From contig NZ_JAIPUS010000023.1 of the NCBI RefSeq assembly GCF_020055675.1, forward strand, positions 1 to 56,060: 56,060 bases of DNA. Reading direction: 5' to 3'. The notes beneath the pieces were generated by a model. The model was not told where the DNA came from, ran no database searches, and was given only the letters and a program-made list of their open reading frames with translations. The DNA is from Marivita sp. (GTDB lineage Bacteria > Pseudomonadota > Alphaproteobacteria > Rhodobacterales > Rhodobacteraceae). The translations under genes and the position numbers were made by a program. How positions within the stretch are numbered: position 1 is the stretch's first letter; each line of letters begins with the position of its first letter. This document shows, piece after piece, positions 47,288 through 55,943 of the stretch.

Positions 47288-47677
47288 ATGACTGAATTCA
47301 AACCCGACAGGTCCACCTATATCCGCGCGCATGCCGTCATGGCCGCCATTGCGATGGCCGCCGGCATGGCCATTCTCTGGCTGCTGGGCAATCCGCATGT
47401 CTGGACAGGGGCCGTGGGCGGCCTCTTTGCCGTGGGGCTGCGCGGCTGGTACATGCTGGACGAGGTGATGGAAGAAAGCTGGACCCTCTCCGGCCAAAGC
47501 CTCAAGGGCCCCTACGAACGCAAGGCGCGGCTGGACGATATCGTCAAGCTGCGCATCATCGCGGGGTCGGTCCAGGTGATCACCCGCAATGGCGACAAGC
47601 ACCTGATCAAGTACCAACCCGATCCGCAGGCGGTCCTGAACCGGATCGACGCGGCCCGGCAAAACAAGGCGGCCTGA
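47288..47677 (+). CDS. Conserved hypothetical membrane protein (PH-like)
   Basis: Protein of 129 aa from the ATG at 47288 (MTEFKPDRSTYIRAHAVMAA). It has two close N-terminal helices (about residues 15-60), then a beta-rich cytosolic part (SWTLSGQSLKGPYERKARLDDIVKLRII...VQVITRNGDKHLIKY) that reads like a bacterial PH/YdbT-type domain. It lies 21 bases after the previous gene and three bases before the dihydroorotase-like gene. Confidence 0.82.
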   Translation: MTEFKPDRSTYIRAHAVMAAIAMAAGMAILWLLGNPHVWTGAVGGLFAVGLRGWYMLDEVMEESWTLSGQSLKGPYERKARLDDIVKLRIIAGSVQVITRNGDKHLIKYQPDPQAVLNRIDAARQNKAA

Positions 47678-47680
47678 CCC

Positions 47681-48976
47681 ATGACCCTGCTTCTGACCAA
47701 TGCCCGCCTTGTCGATCCCGAAACCGGGACCGTCGCCCCCGGCGCGCTGCTGTTGCGCAACGGCGTGATCGCCGAACGGTTCGACACTCCCACACCCGAC
47801 ATCGGCACCGACCACGTGCCGCAGGACAACCGGCGCGACGCGCAGGGAAAATGCGTGGCGCCGGGCATCGTCGATATCGGCGTCAAGATCTGCGAACCCG
47901 GCGAGCGCCACAAGGAAAGCTATGGCTCTGCCGGTCTGGCCGCGGCGGCAGGCGGGGTGACCACCATCGTGACCCGCCCCGACACGGCCCCGGCCATCGA
48001 CACACCCGAATCCCTGGAATTCATCCGCCGCCGCGCCAACGAGGCGGCTCCGGTGCATGTCCTGCCAATGGCCGCCCTGACCAAGGGCCGCGAAGGCCGC
48101 GAGATGACAGAGATCGGGTTTCTCATGGATGCAGGCGCCGTCGCCTTCACCGATTGCGACAGCGTCGTGCGCGACACCAAGGTTCTGTCGCGCGCCATGA
48201 CATATGCCCGCGCCCTGGGCGCATTGATCGTCGGCCATCCGCAGGAACCCAACCTCTCGGCAGGCGCCGCCACCACGTCCGGCAAGTTTGCGTCGCTGCG
48301 CGGCTTGCCAGCGGTGTCGCCCATGGCAGAACGCATGGGGATCGACCGGGACATCGCGCTGATCGAGATGACAGGCGTGCGCTATCATGCCGACCAGATC
48401 ACCACGACCCGCGCCCTGCCCGCGCTGGAACGGGCCAAGCGGAACGGCTTCGACGTGACGGCGGGTGTCTCCATGCACCATCTCACGCTCAACGAATATG
48501 ACGTCGCGGACTACCGCACCTTCTTCAAGGTGAAACCACCCCTGCGGGCCGAGGATGACAGGCACGCGGTGGTCGAAGCCGTCAAATCCGGGCTGATCGA
48601 CGTCATCGGATCGTTCCACACCCCGCAAGACGAGGAAAGCAAGCGCCTGCCCTTCGAGGAAGCCGCCAGCGGCGCGGTGGGGCTGGAAACCCTGCTGCCG
48701 GTGCTGATGCGCCTTTATCATTCCGGCGATCTCGATCTGCCGACGCTCTTTCGCGCCTTGTCGCTGAATCCGGCGCGGCGGCTTGGCCTTGAGTGTGGTC
48801 GCCTGGCCAAGGGCGCGCCCGCCGATCTGGTGCTGTTCGATCCGGATAAACCGCTTGTTCTCGACCGGTTCAAGCTTCTTTCCAAATCCAAGAACACCCC
48901 CTTTGATGGCGCCCGCTTGCAGGGTAAGGTTCTCGAAACTTTCGTCAGTGGAACCTCAGTCTACCGGAGTCCGTAA
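47681..48976 (+). CDS. pyrC: Dihydroorotase-like protein lacking the HxH metal motif (PyrC'/PyrX type)
   Basis: Amidohydrolase-fold protein of 431 aa resembling class I dihydroorotases ([54 protein letters not shown]). The usual zinc motif DxHxHxREPG reads [10 protein letters not shown], losing both histidines, and the usual late DHAPH reads SFHTPQ. Catalysis is therefore doubtful. Comparable inactive PyrC' subunits in pseudomonads hold PyrB in a large complex; that is a precedent, not proof here. An active dihydroorotase would be expected elsewhere in the genome. The stop overlaps the plsY start (TAATG). Confidence 0.9.
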   Translation: MTLLLTNARLVDPETGTVAPGALLLRNGVIAERFDTPTPDIGTDHVPQDNRRDAQGKCVAPGIVDIGVKICEPGERHKESYGSAGLAAAAGGVTTIVTRPDTAPAIDTPESLEFIRRRANEAAPVHVLPMAALTKGREGREMTEIGFLMDAGAVAFTDCDSVVRDTKVLSRAMTYARALGALIVGHPQEPNLSAGAATTSGKFASLRGLPAVSPMAERMGIDRDIALIEMTGVRYHADQITTTRALPALERAKRNGFDVTAGVSMHHLTLNEYDVADYRTFFKVKPPLRAEDDRHAVVEAVKSGLIDVIGSFHTPQDEESKRLPFEEAASGAVGLETLLPVLMRLYHSGDLDLPTLFRALSLNPARRLGLECGRLAKGAPADLVLFDPDKPLVLDRFKLLSKSKNTPFDGARLQGKVLETFVSGTSVYRSP

Positions 48977-49587
48977 TGCCTGTATCCGAGTCGAGCCTGC
49001 TGATCCTTTTGCTTTGGGCCATCATCGGCTACGCGCTCGGCGCCATCCCCTTCGGATTGATCCTGACCAGGGCATTCGGCCTCGGCAATCTGCGCGAAAT
49101 CGGATCGGGCAATATCGGCGCGACCAATGTGCTGCGCACCGGAAACAAACCCGCCGCCGCCGCCACCCTGGTGCTCGATGCGGCCAAGGGCGTGGCGGCC
49201 GTTCTGCTGGCCCGCGCGTTGGCCGGTGAAGATGCAGCACAGGTCGCGGCCCTTGCGGCGTTCCTGGGCCATTGCTTCCCGGTCTGGCTGGGCTTCAAGG
49301 GGGGCAAGGGTGTCGCCACCTTCCTTGGTCTGCTGCTGGGGCTGGCCTGGCCTGTCGGTGTTCTGGCCTGTGCCATCTGGCTGGCCACCGCCGCGATCAG
49401 CCGGATTTCCAGCCTGTCGGCGCTTGTCGCGGCCGCCTGGTCACCGCTGATGTGCCTGCTGGTCGGACAGGGCCAGATTTTCCTGCTGACCCTGCTTTTG
49501 ACGAGCCTGATAATCTGGCGGCACCGGACAAATCTTGCCCGCCTGAAAGACGGCCAGGAACCCCGGATCGGCGGGTCGAGGGGATAA
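48976..49587 (+). CDS. plsY: Glycerol-3-phosphate acyltransferase PlsY
   Basis: Integral membrane protein of 203 aa with about five helices. It uses acyl-phosphate to acylate glycerol-3-phosphate at sn-1, the first step of phospholipid synthesis. Conserved loops are present: [35 protein letters not shown] and a C-terminal RHRTNLARL. It overlaps the dihydroorotase-like gene by one base, so it is the last gene of the pyr operon. Confidence 0.96.
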   Translation: MPVSESSLLILLLWAIIGYALGAIPFGLILTRAFGLGNLREIGSGNIGATNVLRTGNKPAAAATLVLDAAKGVAAVLLARALAGEDAAQVAALAAFLGHCFPVWLGFKGGKGVATFLGLLLGLAWPVGVLACAIWLATAAISRISSLSALVAAAWSPLMCLLVGQGQIFLLTLLLTSLIIWRHRTNLARLKDGQEPRIGGSRG

Positions 49588-49594
49588 CCCGCGC

Positions 49595-49610
49595 GCCCTG
49601 GCGACAGGGC
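49595..49610 (+). terminator. Hairpin after plsY
   Basis: GCCCTG-GCGA-CAGGGC, a six-base stem with a GNRA-type tetraloop, begins seven bases past the plsY stop. A short T-rich stretch (GCTTTAT) follows. It is a plausible operon terminator. Confidence 0.5.
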
Positions 49611-49683
49611 ACGTCGCTTTATCAAGGACGCAGGCCCTGTATCATGCCCCTGGCGCGGGGGGGCGTTGCGAAATCGGGTCGCC

Positions 49684-50190
49684 TTATTCCGCCGCCGCGC
49701 GCTTGGGCAAAACCCAGTCGGGGCGCGGGAAATGGCAGGTATACCCCTGGGGGAACCGTTCGAGGTAATCCTGATGCTCGGGTTCCGCTTCCCAGAACTC
49801 ACCCACGGGCGCCACCTCTGTCACCACCTTGCCGGGCCACAGACCGCTCGCGTTGACATCGGCAATCGTCTCCTCGGCCACCGCCTTTTGCTCCGCATCC
49901 ACGTAATAGATTGCCGAGCGATAGCTCATCCCCACATCGTTGCCCTGCCGGTTCAGCGTGGTCGGATCGTGGATCTGGAAAAACAGCTCGAGAATCCGGC
50001 GATACGAAATCACCTCCGGATCAAACAGGATCTCGATCCCCTCGGCATGTGTTCCGTGGTTGCGATAGGTCGCGTTCGGCACATCACCGCCGGTGTACCC
50101 AACGCGGGTTTTCTCTACTCCGGGCAGTTTGCGGATCAGATCCTGCATCCCCCAGAAACAGCCGCCTGCCAAAACAGCGCGTTCAGTCAT
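49684..50190 (-). CDS. msrA: Peptide methionine-S-sulfoxide reductase MsrA
   Basis: Protein of 168 aa from the ATG at 50190 ([18 protein letters not shown]). The catalytic cysteine is in [31 protein letters not shown] follows in two conserved parts. It reduces the S epimer of methionine sulfoxide. The ATG overlaps the msrB stop by four bases. The frame is open about 30 codons upstream, inside msrB, and is not used. Confidence 0.97.
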   Translation of the reverse strand: MTERAVLAGGCFWGMQDLIRKLPGVEKTRVGYTGGDVPNATYRNHGTHAEGIEILFDPEVISYRRILELFFQIHDPTTLNRQGNDVGMSYRSAIYYVDAEQKAVAEETIADVNASGLWPGKVVTEVAPVGEFWEAEPEHQDYLERFPQGYTCHFPRPDWVLPKRAAAE

Positions 50191-50636
50191 GCCATATCCT
50201 CCACTTGGCTCAGGTAAGCGCCATAACCTTCGGCCTCCATGTCGTCCCGATGAATGAAGCGAAGGCTGGCGGAATTGATGCAATAACGCAAACCACCCCT
50301 GTCTTGCGGACCATCGGGGAAAACATGCCCCAGATGACTGTCACCATGGGTCGAGCGCACCTCGGTGCGGATCATCCCGTGGGTGGTGTCGCGCAGTTCG
50401 GTCACATGCACCGGTGCGATCGGCTTGGTAAAGCTTGGCCAGCCGCACCCGGATTCGAATTTGTCCGCGGATGCGAAAAGCGGCTCGCCGCTGACGATAT
50501 CGACATAGATGCCGGGGGCCGTGTTATCGAGGTACTCCCCGGTACCCGGCCGTTCCGTTCCATTTTCCTGGGTAACGCGAAACTGCTCCGGACTGAGCGT
50601 CGCGATAACGTCAGGGTTCTTCTCATATTTGGCCAT
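50187..50636 (-). CDS. msrB: Peptide methionine-R-sulfoxide reductase MsrB
   Basis: Protein of 149 aa ([21 protein letters not shown]). [12 protein letters not shown] and the catalytic block [13 protein letters not shown] are present. It reduces the R epimer of methionine sulfoxide. One or both CxxC zinc pairs of the classical enzyme appear to be lost, since the usual N-terminal region reads [10 protein letters not shown] without cysteines; this zinc-free form is common. It is first in an msrB-msrA pair. Confidence 0.96.
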   Translation of the reverse strand: MAKYEKNPDVIATLSPEQFRVTQENGTERPGTGEYLDNTAPGIYVDIVSGEPLFASADKFESGCGWPSFTKPIAPVHVTELRDTTHGMIRTEVRSTHGDSHLGHVFPDGPQDRGGLRYCINSASLRFIHRDDMEAEGYGAYLSQVEDMA

Positions 50637-50711
50637 CCGCCGCCTCCTGTGCTGTCGCTTTCCCTATAAATGGCGCGCGCTGGCCAGAGTCCAACCCCTG
50701 TTGCACCCTTT

Positions 50712-51746
50712 TCAACCCGTCTCCGCCAGTTGCATCACGGCCCAGCGTGCCGCGTCCGCCACGGCCGCATCCGGATCGTCCACAAGGTCCTGCGCCACCG
50801 CCCGGAGCCGGGCGGCCCCCGAATTGCCAATGGCATAAAGCACGTTGCGCACGAACCGGTCGCGCCCGATCCGCTTGATCGGAGAGCCGGAAAACCGTGC
50901 CCGGAACGCCGCATCGTCCAACCGCGCCAGTTCGGCCAGCGCCGGTGCCCGCAGGTCGTCGCGGGCATGGTACCGCGCCTCCGCCGCGCGGCTGGCAAAC
51001 TTGTTCCAAGGACAGACCGCCAGGCAATCGTCACAGCCATAGATGCGATTGCCCATCAGGGGGCGCAATTCTTCATCCACCGGCCCGCGATGTTCGATCG
51101 TCAGATAGGAAATGCAGCGCCGCGCATCGAGCTGGTACGGCGCGGGAAAGGCATCTGTCGGACAGATATCAAGACAGGCGCGGCAAGACCCGCAATGGTC
51201 CGTCTCCGCCGCATCCGGGCGCAGATCCAGCGTCGTGAACACCGAACCGATGAAAAACCACGACCCCAGGTCGCGCGACACGAGGTTCGTGTGCTTGCCC
51301 TGCCATCCCAGACCGGCCGCCTGCCCCAGGGCCTTCTCCGGCACCGGCGCAGTATCGACAAAGACCTTCACCTCACCGCCGGCCTGATCAATCAGCCAGC
51401 GCGCCAGCCGCTTGAGCCGCTTCTTGACGATGTCATGGTAATCCCGGTTCTGCGCATAGACCGAAACGGCCGCCCGTTCGCGCATCTCCAAAACCTCCAG
51501 CGGGTCTTGGTCCGCGCCGTAATTCTCGGCCAGCAGGATCACAGACCGCGCTTCGGGCCACAGCACCTGCGGCGCGCCGCGCCAATGCGCCCGATCCGCG
51601 AGCCAGCCCATCTGGCCGTGATATCCGGCATCGAGAAAGGCTTGCAACCGCGCCGGCACCTCGGGCACATCCCAGGGCCGACAGATGCGACAGGCTGAAA
51701 ACCCCTCTGCCACGGCCTGCGCCTTCACCCGGCCCGTCAGTTCCAT
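50712..51746 (-). CDS. queG: Epoxyqueuosine reductase QueG
   Basis: Protein of 344 aa that reduces epoxyqueuosine to queuosine in tRNA using cobalamin and two [4Fe-4S] clusters. The cluster motifs are [12 protein letters not shown] and [22 protein letters not shown]-like [11 protein letters not shown] and [10 protein letters not shown] are also family features. Cytosolic. Confidence 0.97.
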   Translation of the reverse strand: MELTGRVKAQAVAEGFSACRICRPWDVPEVPARLQAFLDAGYHGQMGWLADRAHWRGAPQVLWPEARSVILLAENYGADQDPLEVLEMRERAAVSVYAQNRDYHDIVKKRLKRLARWLIDQAGGEVKVFVDTAPVPEKALGQAAGLGWQGKHTNLVSRDLGSWFFIGSVFTTLDLRPDAAETDHCGSCRACLDICPTDAFPAPYQLDARRCISYLTIEHRGPVDEELRPLMGNRIYGCDDCLAVCPWNKFASRAAEARYHARDDLRAPALAELARLDDAAFRARFSGSPIKRIGRDRFVRNVLYAIGNSGAARLRAVAQDLVDDPDAAVADAARWAVMQLAETG

Positions 51747-51788
51747 CGCGGACTTCCTCTTCTTCTCTTTGCAAATATGCCGGGGGGT

Positions 51789-51808
51789 TTGGGGGGCTGG
51801 CCCCCCAA
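51789..51808. repeat. G-rich/C-rich hairpin in queG-GST gap
   Basis: TTGGGGGGC-TG-GCCCCCCAA is a nine-base inverted repeat just after CTTTGCAAATATGCCGGGGGG. This kind of TTTGCAAATAT plus G-rich hairpin is familiar to me as a dispersed intergenic element of roseobacter genomes; only one copy occurs in this window. It probably acts as a terminator or RNA-stability element for the upstream GST gene. Confidence 0.6.
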
Positions 51809-51842
51809 GGCCGGAGTGTTGAGACGAAGACTCCGGGCCGCC

Positions 51843-52508
51843 TCAGAAATCCAGATCGGCATAATGCGGCGGTTGCGGAAAGCCCGGCACCTGGTCGGCA
51901 AGAATCGACCGGAACGCCGGGCGCGACTTGATCTTGGCGTACCAGTCCTTGACCGCCTCGCTGCGATTCCAGTCCACGTCCCGGATATAGTCGAGCGACG
52001 ACAAATGCGCGGCCGCCGCAAAATCGGCCAGGGTCATGGTATCACCGGCCAGCCAGCGCCGGTGATCGAGCAGCCAGGCCATGTAATCGAGGTGGTACTT
52101 GATCGCCTTCGACCCCGCCTTCACGTTGCTGCTGTCCGGAAAACCCTGCTTGGTGACCTTCTTGTTGACCCGCTCGTACAAGAGTTTCGACGTCACCTCG
52201 TTGTGGAACTTGTCATCGAACCAGCCCACCAGGCGCCGCACCTCGTAGCGCGCGTCCGCGGACCGCGGCATGAGCGGCGGTTCGGGATATTTTTCCTCGA
52301 TATATTCGCAGATCGCGGCACTTTCGGCCATCGTGCGCCCGTCGAGCCTGAGAACCGGCACCTTCGCAGCCGGGTTGCGGCGCAGGAAATCAGGGTCCTT
52401 TTCCCAGTAACGTTCCTCGATCAGCTCACACTCGATTTTCTTTTCCGCAAGGCTCAGACGCACCTTGCGGCAGAACGGCGACAAAGGAACATGATATAGC
52501 TTGGCCAT
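51843..52508 (-). CDS. Glutathione S-transferase family protein
   Basis: Protein of 221 aa from the ATG at 52508 (MAKLYHVPLSPFCRKVRLSL). It has a thioredoxin-like N-terminal domain with VPVLRLDGRTMAESAAICEYIE (glutathione-site loop) and an all-helical C-terminal domain containing LAGDTMTLADFAAAAHLSSLDY. GST-like FzlA, which binds FtsZ in alphaproteobacteria, has a comparable size. The adjacency to a peptidoglycan synthase gene makes that worth considering, but I cannot assign it from reading alone. Confidence 0.88.
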   Translation of the reverse strand: MAKLYHVPLSPFCRKVRLSLAEKKIECELIEERYWEKDPDFLRRNPAAKVPVLRLDGRTMAESAAICEYIEEKYPEPPLMPRSADARYEVRRLVGWFDDKFHNEVTSKLLYERVNKKVTKQGFPDSSNVKAGSKAIKYHLDYMAWLLDHRRWLAGDTMTLADFAAAAHLSSLDYIRDVDWNRSEAVKDWYAKIKSRPAFRSILADQVPGFPQPPHYADLDF

Positions 52509-52631
52509 GCGGTCGAGGTCCAAAAAAGGGTGGATCAGTGCCCCCTCATTGCCGCGAAGCGGTCCGCAATACAATGGCCCCCCGGGTCATAAATGCGGCG
52601 CGGGCGGAATTCGTCTCACAGCCTGTCGCCG

Positions 52632-53417
52632 TCAGCCCCCGAAACAGGCCGCGCGCCCATCCTGCCGGATCGTCTCGGCCCCGGCCCGGATCTGCCGCGC
52701 CCGGCGTTCGACGAAATTGCTGGGCCGCGAGGCCGACCGCGTCTTGGGGGACGGCAACACCGCCGCCAGCCGCGCCGCCTGCGACGCGCTCAGATCGGCC
52801 GCATCAACCCCGAAATAATGCCGCGCCGCGGCTTGAACACCGAAAACACCTTCGTCGAATTCCGCCACATTGAGGTAAATCTCTAGGATTCGCTGCTTTG
52901 ACCAGGCCGCCTCGGTCACCGGGGTCAGCACCGCCTCCATCCCCTTGCGCAGCCACGACCTGTCCTGCCAGAGGAACACGTTCTTCACCACTTGCTGCGA
53001 GATCGTGGAGGCCCCCCGCGCACCGCCCGCTTCGATCGCGGCCTGGATCGCATCGACATCAAAGCCCCAATGCAGGCAGAAATTCGCATCTTCCGCCGCG
53101 ACGGCGGAGCGCATCATCACCGGTGCAATCGCCTCCGGATCGGCCCAGACCTGGGTCACTGAACTGCCCAGCCGGCGCCCTTCCGACCACATCGTGTGCG
53201 TCGTCGGGGGGGTCACGATCCCGAAAAGCCCCACGATCAACAGCGCCAGCACAACAAGCCCCAGCGCGGTGCGAAAACTCCACCGGACCAGCCAGCGATA
53301 GGGCGCAAGCACCCTGTCCACCACAGAGGGCGCCTTGGAGGTGCGCGCACGCTTGGCCTTTGGCGTGGTCAGCCTGGGGCCCTGCTGCGACGTCGATTTC
53401 GGTTTTTCGCCTGCCAT
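52632..53417 (-). CDS. mtgA: Monofunctional peptidoglycan glycosyltransferase MtgA
   Basis: Protein of 261 aa from the ATG at 53417. A basic N-terminal tail and one membrane helix (LGLVVLALLIVGLFGIV) are followed by the GT51 domain: VAAEDANFCLHWGFDVDA (catalytic Glu), GASTISQQVVKNVFLWQDRSW, KQRILEIYLNVAEFDEGVFGV and AARLAAVLPSP. It polymerises lipid II into glycan strands without transpeptidation. Confidence 0.95.
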   Translation of the reverse strand: MAGEKPKSTSQQGPRLTTPKAKRARTSKAPSVVDRVLAPYRWLVRWSFRTALGLVVLALLIVGLFGIVTPPTTHTMWSEGRRLGSSVTQVWADPEAIAPVMMRSAVAAEDANFCLHWGFDVDAIQAAIEAGGARGASTISQQVVKNVFLWQDRSWLRKGMEAVLTPVTEAAWSKQRILEIYLNVAEFDEGVFGVQAAARHYFGVDAADLSASQAARLAAVLPSPKTRSASRPSNFVERRARQIRAGAETIRQDGRAACFGG

Positions 53418-53574
53418 CTCGTGCAGCCTATGCGCAACAGCCATCGGTGAAAACATCCCCCCGGACGTTTGGGTCGCCCTGCGTATGACGCCGGATTCCG
53501 GTCTTGTCACGGCACAGCCAAGGCAAAAGCATGAATACGTTTACGTTCCCGTGATTTTCGTCGAGAACCCCGAC

Positions 53575-53904
53575 ATGATGATCCTGATCCTCTATGGCGG
53601 CTTCTACATCTTCGGCCTCGTGATCGGCCATGTGACATCCTTGGCGCAGAAAGCCGCGGTGTTGGGCGGGGCAAGCATTCTTGCCGCCGCCCTGGCCAGT
53701 TTCACGCTCTGGATACTGTCGCGTACCGGTCATATCGACATCTGGATGACCGTCGCCATGGTCGGATCCATCACCCTGCCCGCCGCGATGCTCGGCCTCG
53801 GCCTGATGCTCGGCGCGTGGTTCCGCCTCGCCCGGAACCGCCTCCTGGCCGCCGCCACCATCGCCGCACCGCTCCTGGCCCTTGTCGCAACCTACCTCTC
53901 CTAG
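53575..53904 (+). CDS. Small integral membrane protein
   Basis: Protein of 109 aa from the ATG pair at 53575/53578 (MMILILYGGFYIFGLVIG), with four predicted helices covering most of its length. A GTG at 53551 is an alternative start. No family recognised. It is divergent from mtgA and is the last gene of core-like composition before the AT-rich end. Confidence 0.65.
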   Translation: MMILILYGGFYIFGLVIGHVTSLAQKAAVLGGASILAAALASFTLWILSRTGHIDIWMTVAMVGSITLPAAMLGLGLMLGAWFRLARNRLLAAATIAAPLLALVATYLS

Positions 53905-54398
53905 TGCCATACGCGCACAGACGCCTGCAACCATAGGACGAACGGCCTTGCATAGAACCTCGGAGCACAGCCAAGCCCCCATGACGCCGGCAAGATCACA
54001 TTAACTGCAACGGAACAGTCGCCGGGGTTCAGCCCCGAGCAGCCCCTCCTGCAAGGCGCAACACGAAGCAGGGCATCGACAGACGGGGCGGGAAGCGGCC
54101 GTTCGCTGCGGACAGGACGAACGGCGGCGATGCGCAGCGAGTGGGGTTTGCAAAGTTAAGGTCGTGAAATATGATAGACCGGTACTGACCTGCCCTTATC
54201 TGCCGTTCTCAGGATCCGCGGTACTGGCTCGCGGCTGCATAAAATTGAACTTGAGCTCAACGGGTAGTACTCAAAACTCGTGAATTATGCCGATTATCAC
54301 GGCTCTAAATTAAGGTTCAGTCCAATAAGCTAGAACGATTTTCAGAATGATTGTGCGGCTTATTCCTATCAGCTTGCTTTCTCCAGCGGTATAAAAAT
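53905..54398. other. Gene-free junction (about 490 bases) with repeated short elements
   Basis: No credible gene. The first ~260 bases are GC-rich and contain ACGAACGGC twice (around 53938 and 54117) and its reverse complement GCCGTTCG at 54098-54105. The latter forms an eight-base stem with CGAACGGC at 54118-54125. From about 54170 the sequence becomes AT-rich up to and into the next gene. It looks like the boundary of an accessory segment; no integrase, tRNA or clear direct-repeat attachment site is seen. Confidence 0.55.
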
Positions 54399-55943
54399 CT
54401 ATCGGATCTTTAAATAGTAATATCTATGCCTACTACGATGCTTACCTGGAGATCTGTCGATGACCCCCTTTGTCTTTAAGCCTTCGAGGACTATTTTAGT
54501 TTCTCTCCAATCTTTAGCTATTACAAGACCGGCATCTGTGACATTCACCGAATTATTATCCACGAGATAGTTAACGATCATCTTCTCGCTTTCGTTGAGA
54601 GTGTCGTATTCCTCTGGAGCGATGGCCGCTGCTGCTTCGCTGCGAACAAACTGTTTTCGATGCTGCACGTCGTTCTCTAGCGAAACCGTAACGGAGAAAG
54701 TTCCACTCTGACGTTGCACGAAATGCGGATCAGGGAGGTTTGCCTGTCGCATTCCTGCCCTCATCCGCCGTGTTCCCTCAAAAGCGCACTGAACGTAGTC
54801 AAAGTAAAATAACCCCCACATGAGGTGAGGATTGCGGGGGTTGTGAGCGTCGTAGACCGTTTCTTCAGTCGTCGGCGGCATGAAAGACCCAGGAGACTCG
54901 ACCACCATCTTGTCTTCGAACATCTTCACGTAGATGTTCATTTGCCGGAGATTGTAGCTACGATGGACGACCGCATTTACGATGCCCTCAAGCCAAACTT
55001 CCTTCGGGTACTCGGGTTTTGTGATGAACTTCCCGTCCGGGCCGAGTCGAGTGAAGTTGCGGACCTGCGTCTCTATGTATAACTCCGCGTCCTGAATTTG
55101 ACGAGCAATCGGCCCCTCAAAAATCCTGTCGGCAACTGAGTTCAAGCGCGTACCAAATTGTTCCCGTGTGCCGTCATAGCGCATCACCCGTATGAAGGCC
55201 CCCGGGACGACAGCTCTGGGGTCTTTGGCAAAGAGCATCGCGCAAGCAAGGTTGGGTTGGAACCCGTACTTAGCGTCCGTCCCAAGCTTTGATAGCTTTA
55301 AGATGTCTTCGATAGTGTATCGATTATCGAGCTGACGTTTTCGAATGAACGCTTCTAGATATTCATTGAGAAGTCCCATATCAAAATCATCGGGAAAAGT
55401 CAGGTTGACAGGCTCAGACTCACAATCCAATTCGCCTCGATTTAGGCGAATTTCTCGTTTTTCTGCCTCAGTGAGTTTTCTTTTTTTATCGCCTTCCCTG
55501 ATGAAGGCTGATCCATCCGTAATCTCTACTAGTTTGTCATCTCGATAGTGTACTCGTAAGAGAATTACATAGTCTTCGTTTTTATTATGGTTTTGCACCA
55601 ACACGCGCTTAAACTCGATGCGGGCATCGGGGCAGAGTTCGCCAACGGTCTCCAAGTTCGTGAGGTGCTCATCTTCCGTCGACTTGCACCCAGTAATGCA
55701 GCCGTCGTCTTCGACACCGATCACGACGATGCCGCCCGCAGGCTGGGTATTTGCCCACATGCTGACATACTCCGACAAAGCCTTGCGCTGAACTTTCGCC
55801 CTTTTCCGCTCTAGACGGCTATCCTCGACGAATTCCTCAATCGTCGACTGATCGGCGTTGTCGTATATATCATCCGGGGTCCAAAGCTGTGGTAGGCTGG
55901 GAACCGGGGCGTTGAAGTTGAGTTCTAGCTGTTCTCCGGCCAC
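54399..55943 (-). CDS. AlbA_2/Schlafen-type ATP-binding protein (HATPase_c_4)
   Basis: Protein of 514 aa starting at a GTG (55943) with AAGGAAA upstream. The AlbA_2 domain, about residues 35-160, shows ESRLERKRAK-like SRLERKRAKVQ, then VSMWANTQPAGGIVVIGVEDDG. A GHKL-type ATPase segment carries WLEGIVNAVVHRSYN and DKMVVESPGSFM (about 320-370), and a C-terminal winged helix (LNESEKMIVNYLVDNN) ends the protein. This order is common among DNA-binding regulators and genes found in defence islands. Codons are far more AT-ended than in its neighbours, which suggests transfer. Function unproven. Confidence 0.88.
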   Translation of the reverse strand: MAGEQLELNFNAPVPSLPQLWTPDDIYDNADQSTIEEFVEDSRLERKRAKVQRKALSEYVSMWANTQPAGGIVVIGVEDDGCITGCKSTEDEHLTNLETVGELCPDARIEFKRVLVQNHNKNEDYVILLRVHYRDDKLVEITDGSAFIREGDKKRKLTEAEKREIRLNRGELDCESEPVNLTFPDDFDMGLLNEYLEAFIRKRQLDNRYTIEDILKLSKLGTDAKYGFQPNLACAMLFAKDPRAVVPGAFIRVMRYDGTREQFGTRLNSVADRIFEGPIARQIQDAELYIETQVRNFTRLGPDGKFITKPEYPKEVWLEGIVNAVVHRSYNLRQMNIYVKMFEDKMVVESPGSFMPPTTEETVYDAHNPRNPHLMWGLFYFDYVQCAFEGTRRMRAGMRQANLPDPHFVQRQSGTFSVTVSLENDVQHRKQFVRSEAAAAIAPEEYDTLNESEKMIVNYLVDNNSVNVTDAGLVIAKDWRETKIVLEGLKTKGVIDRSPGKHRSRHRYYYLKIR

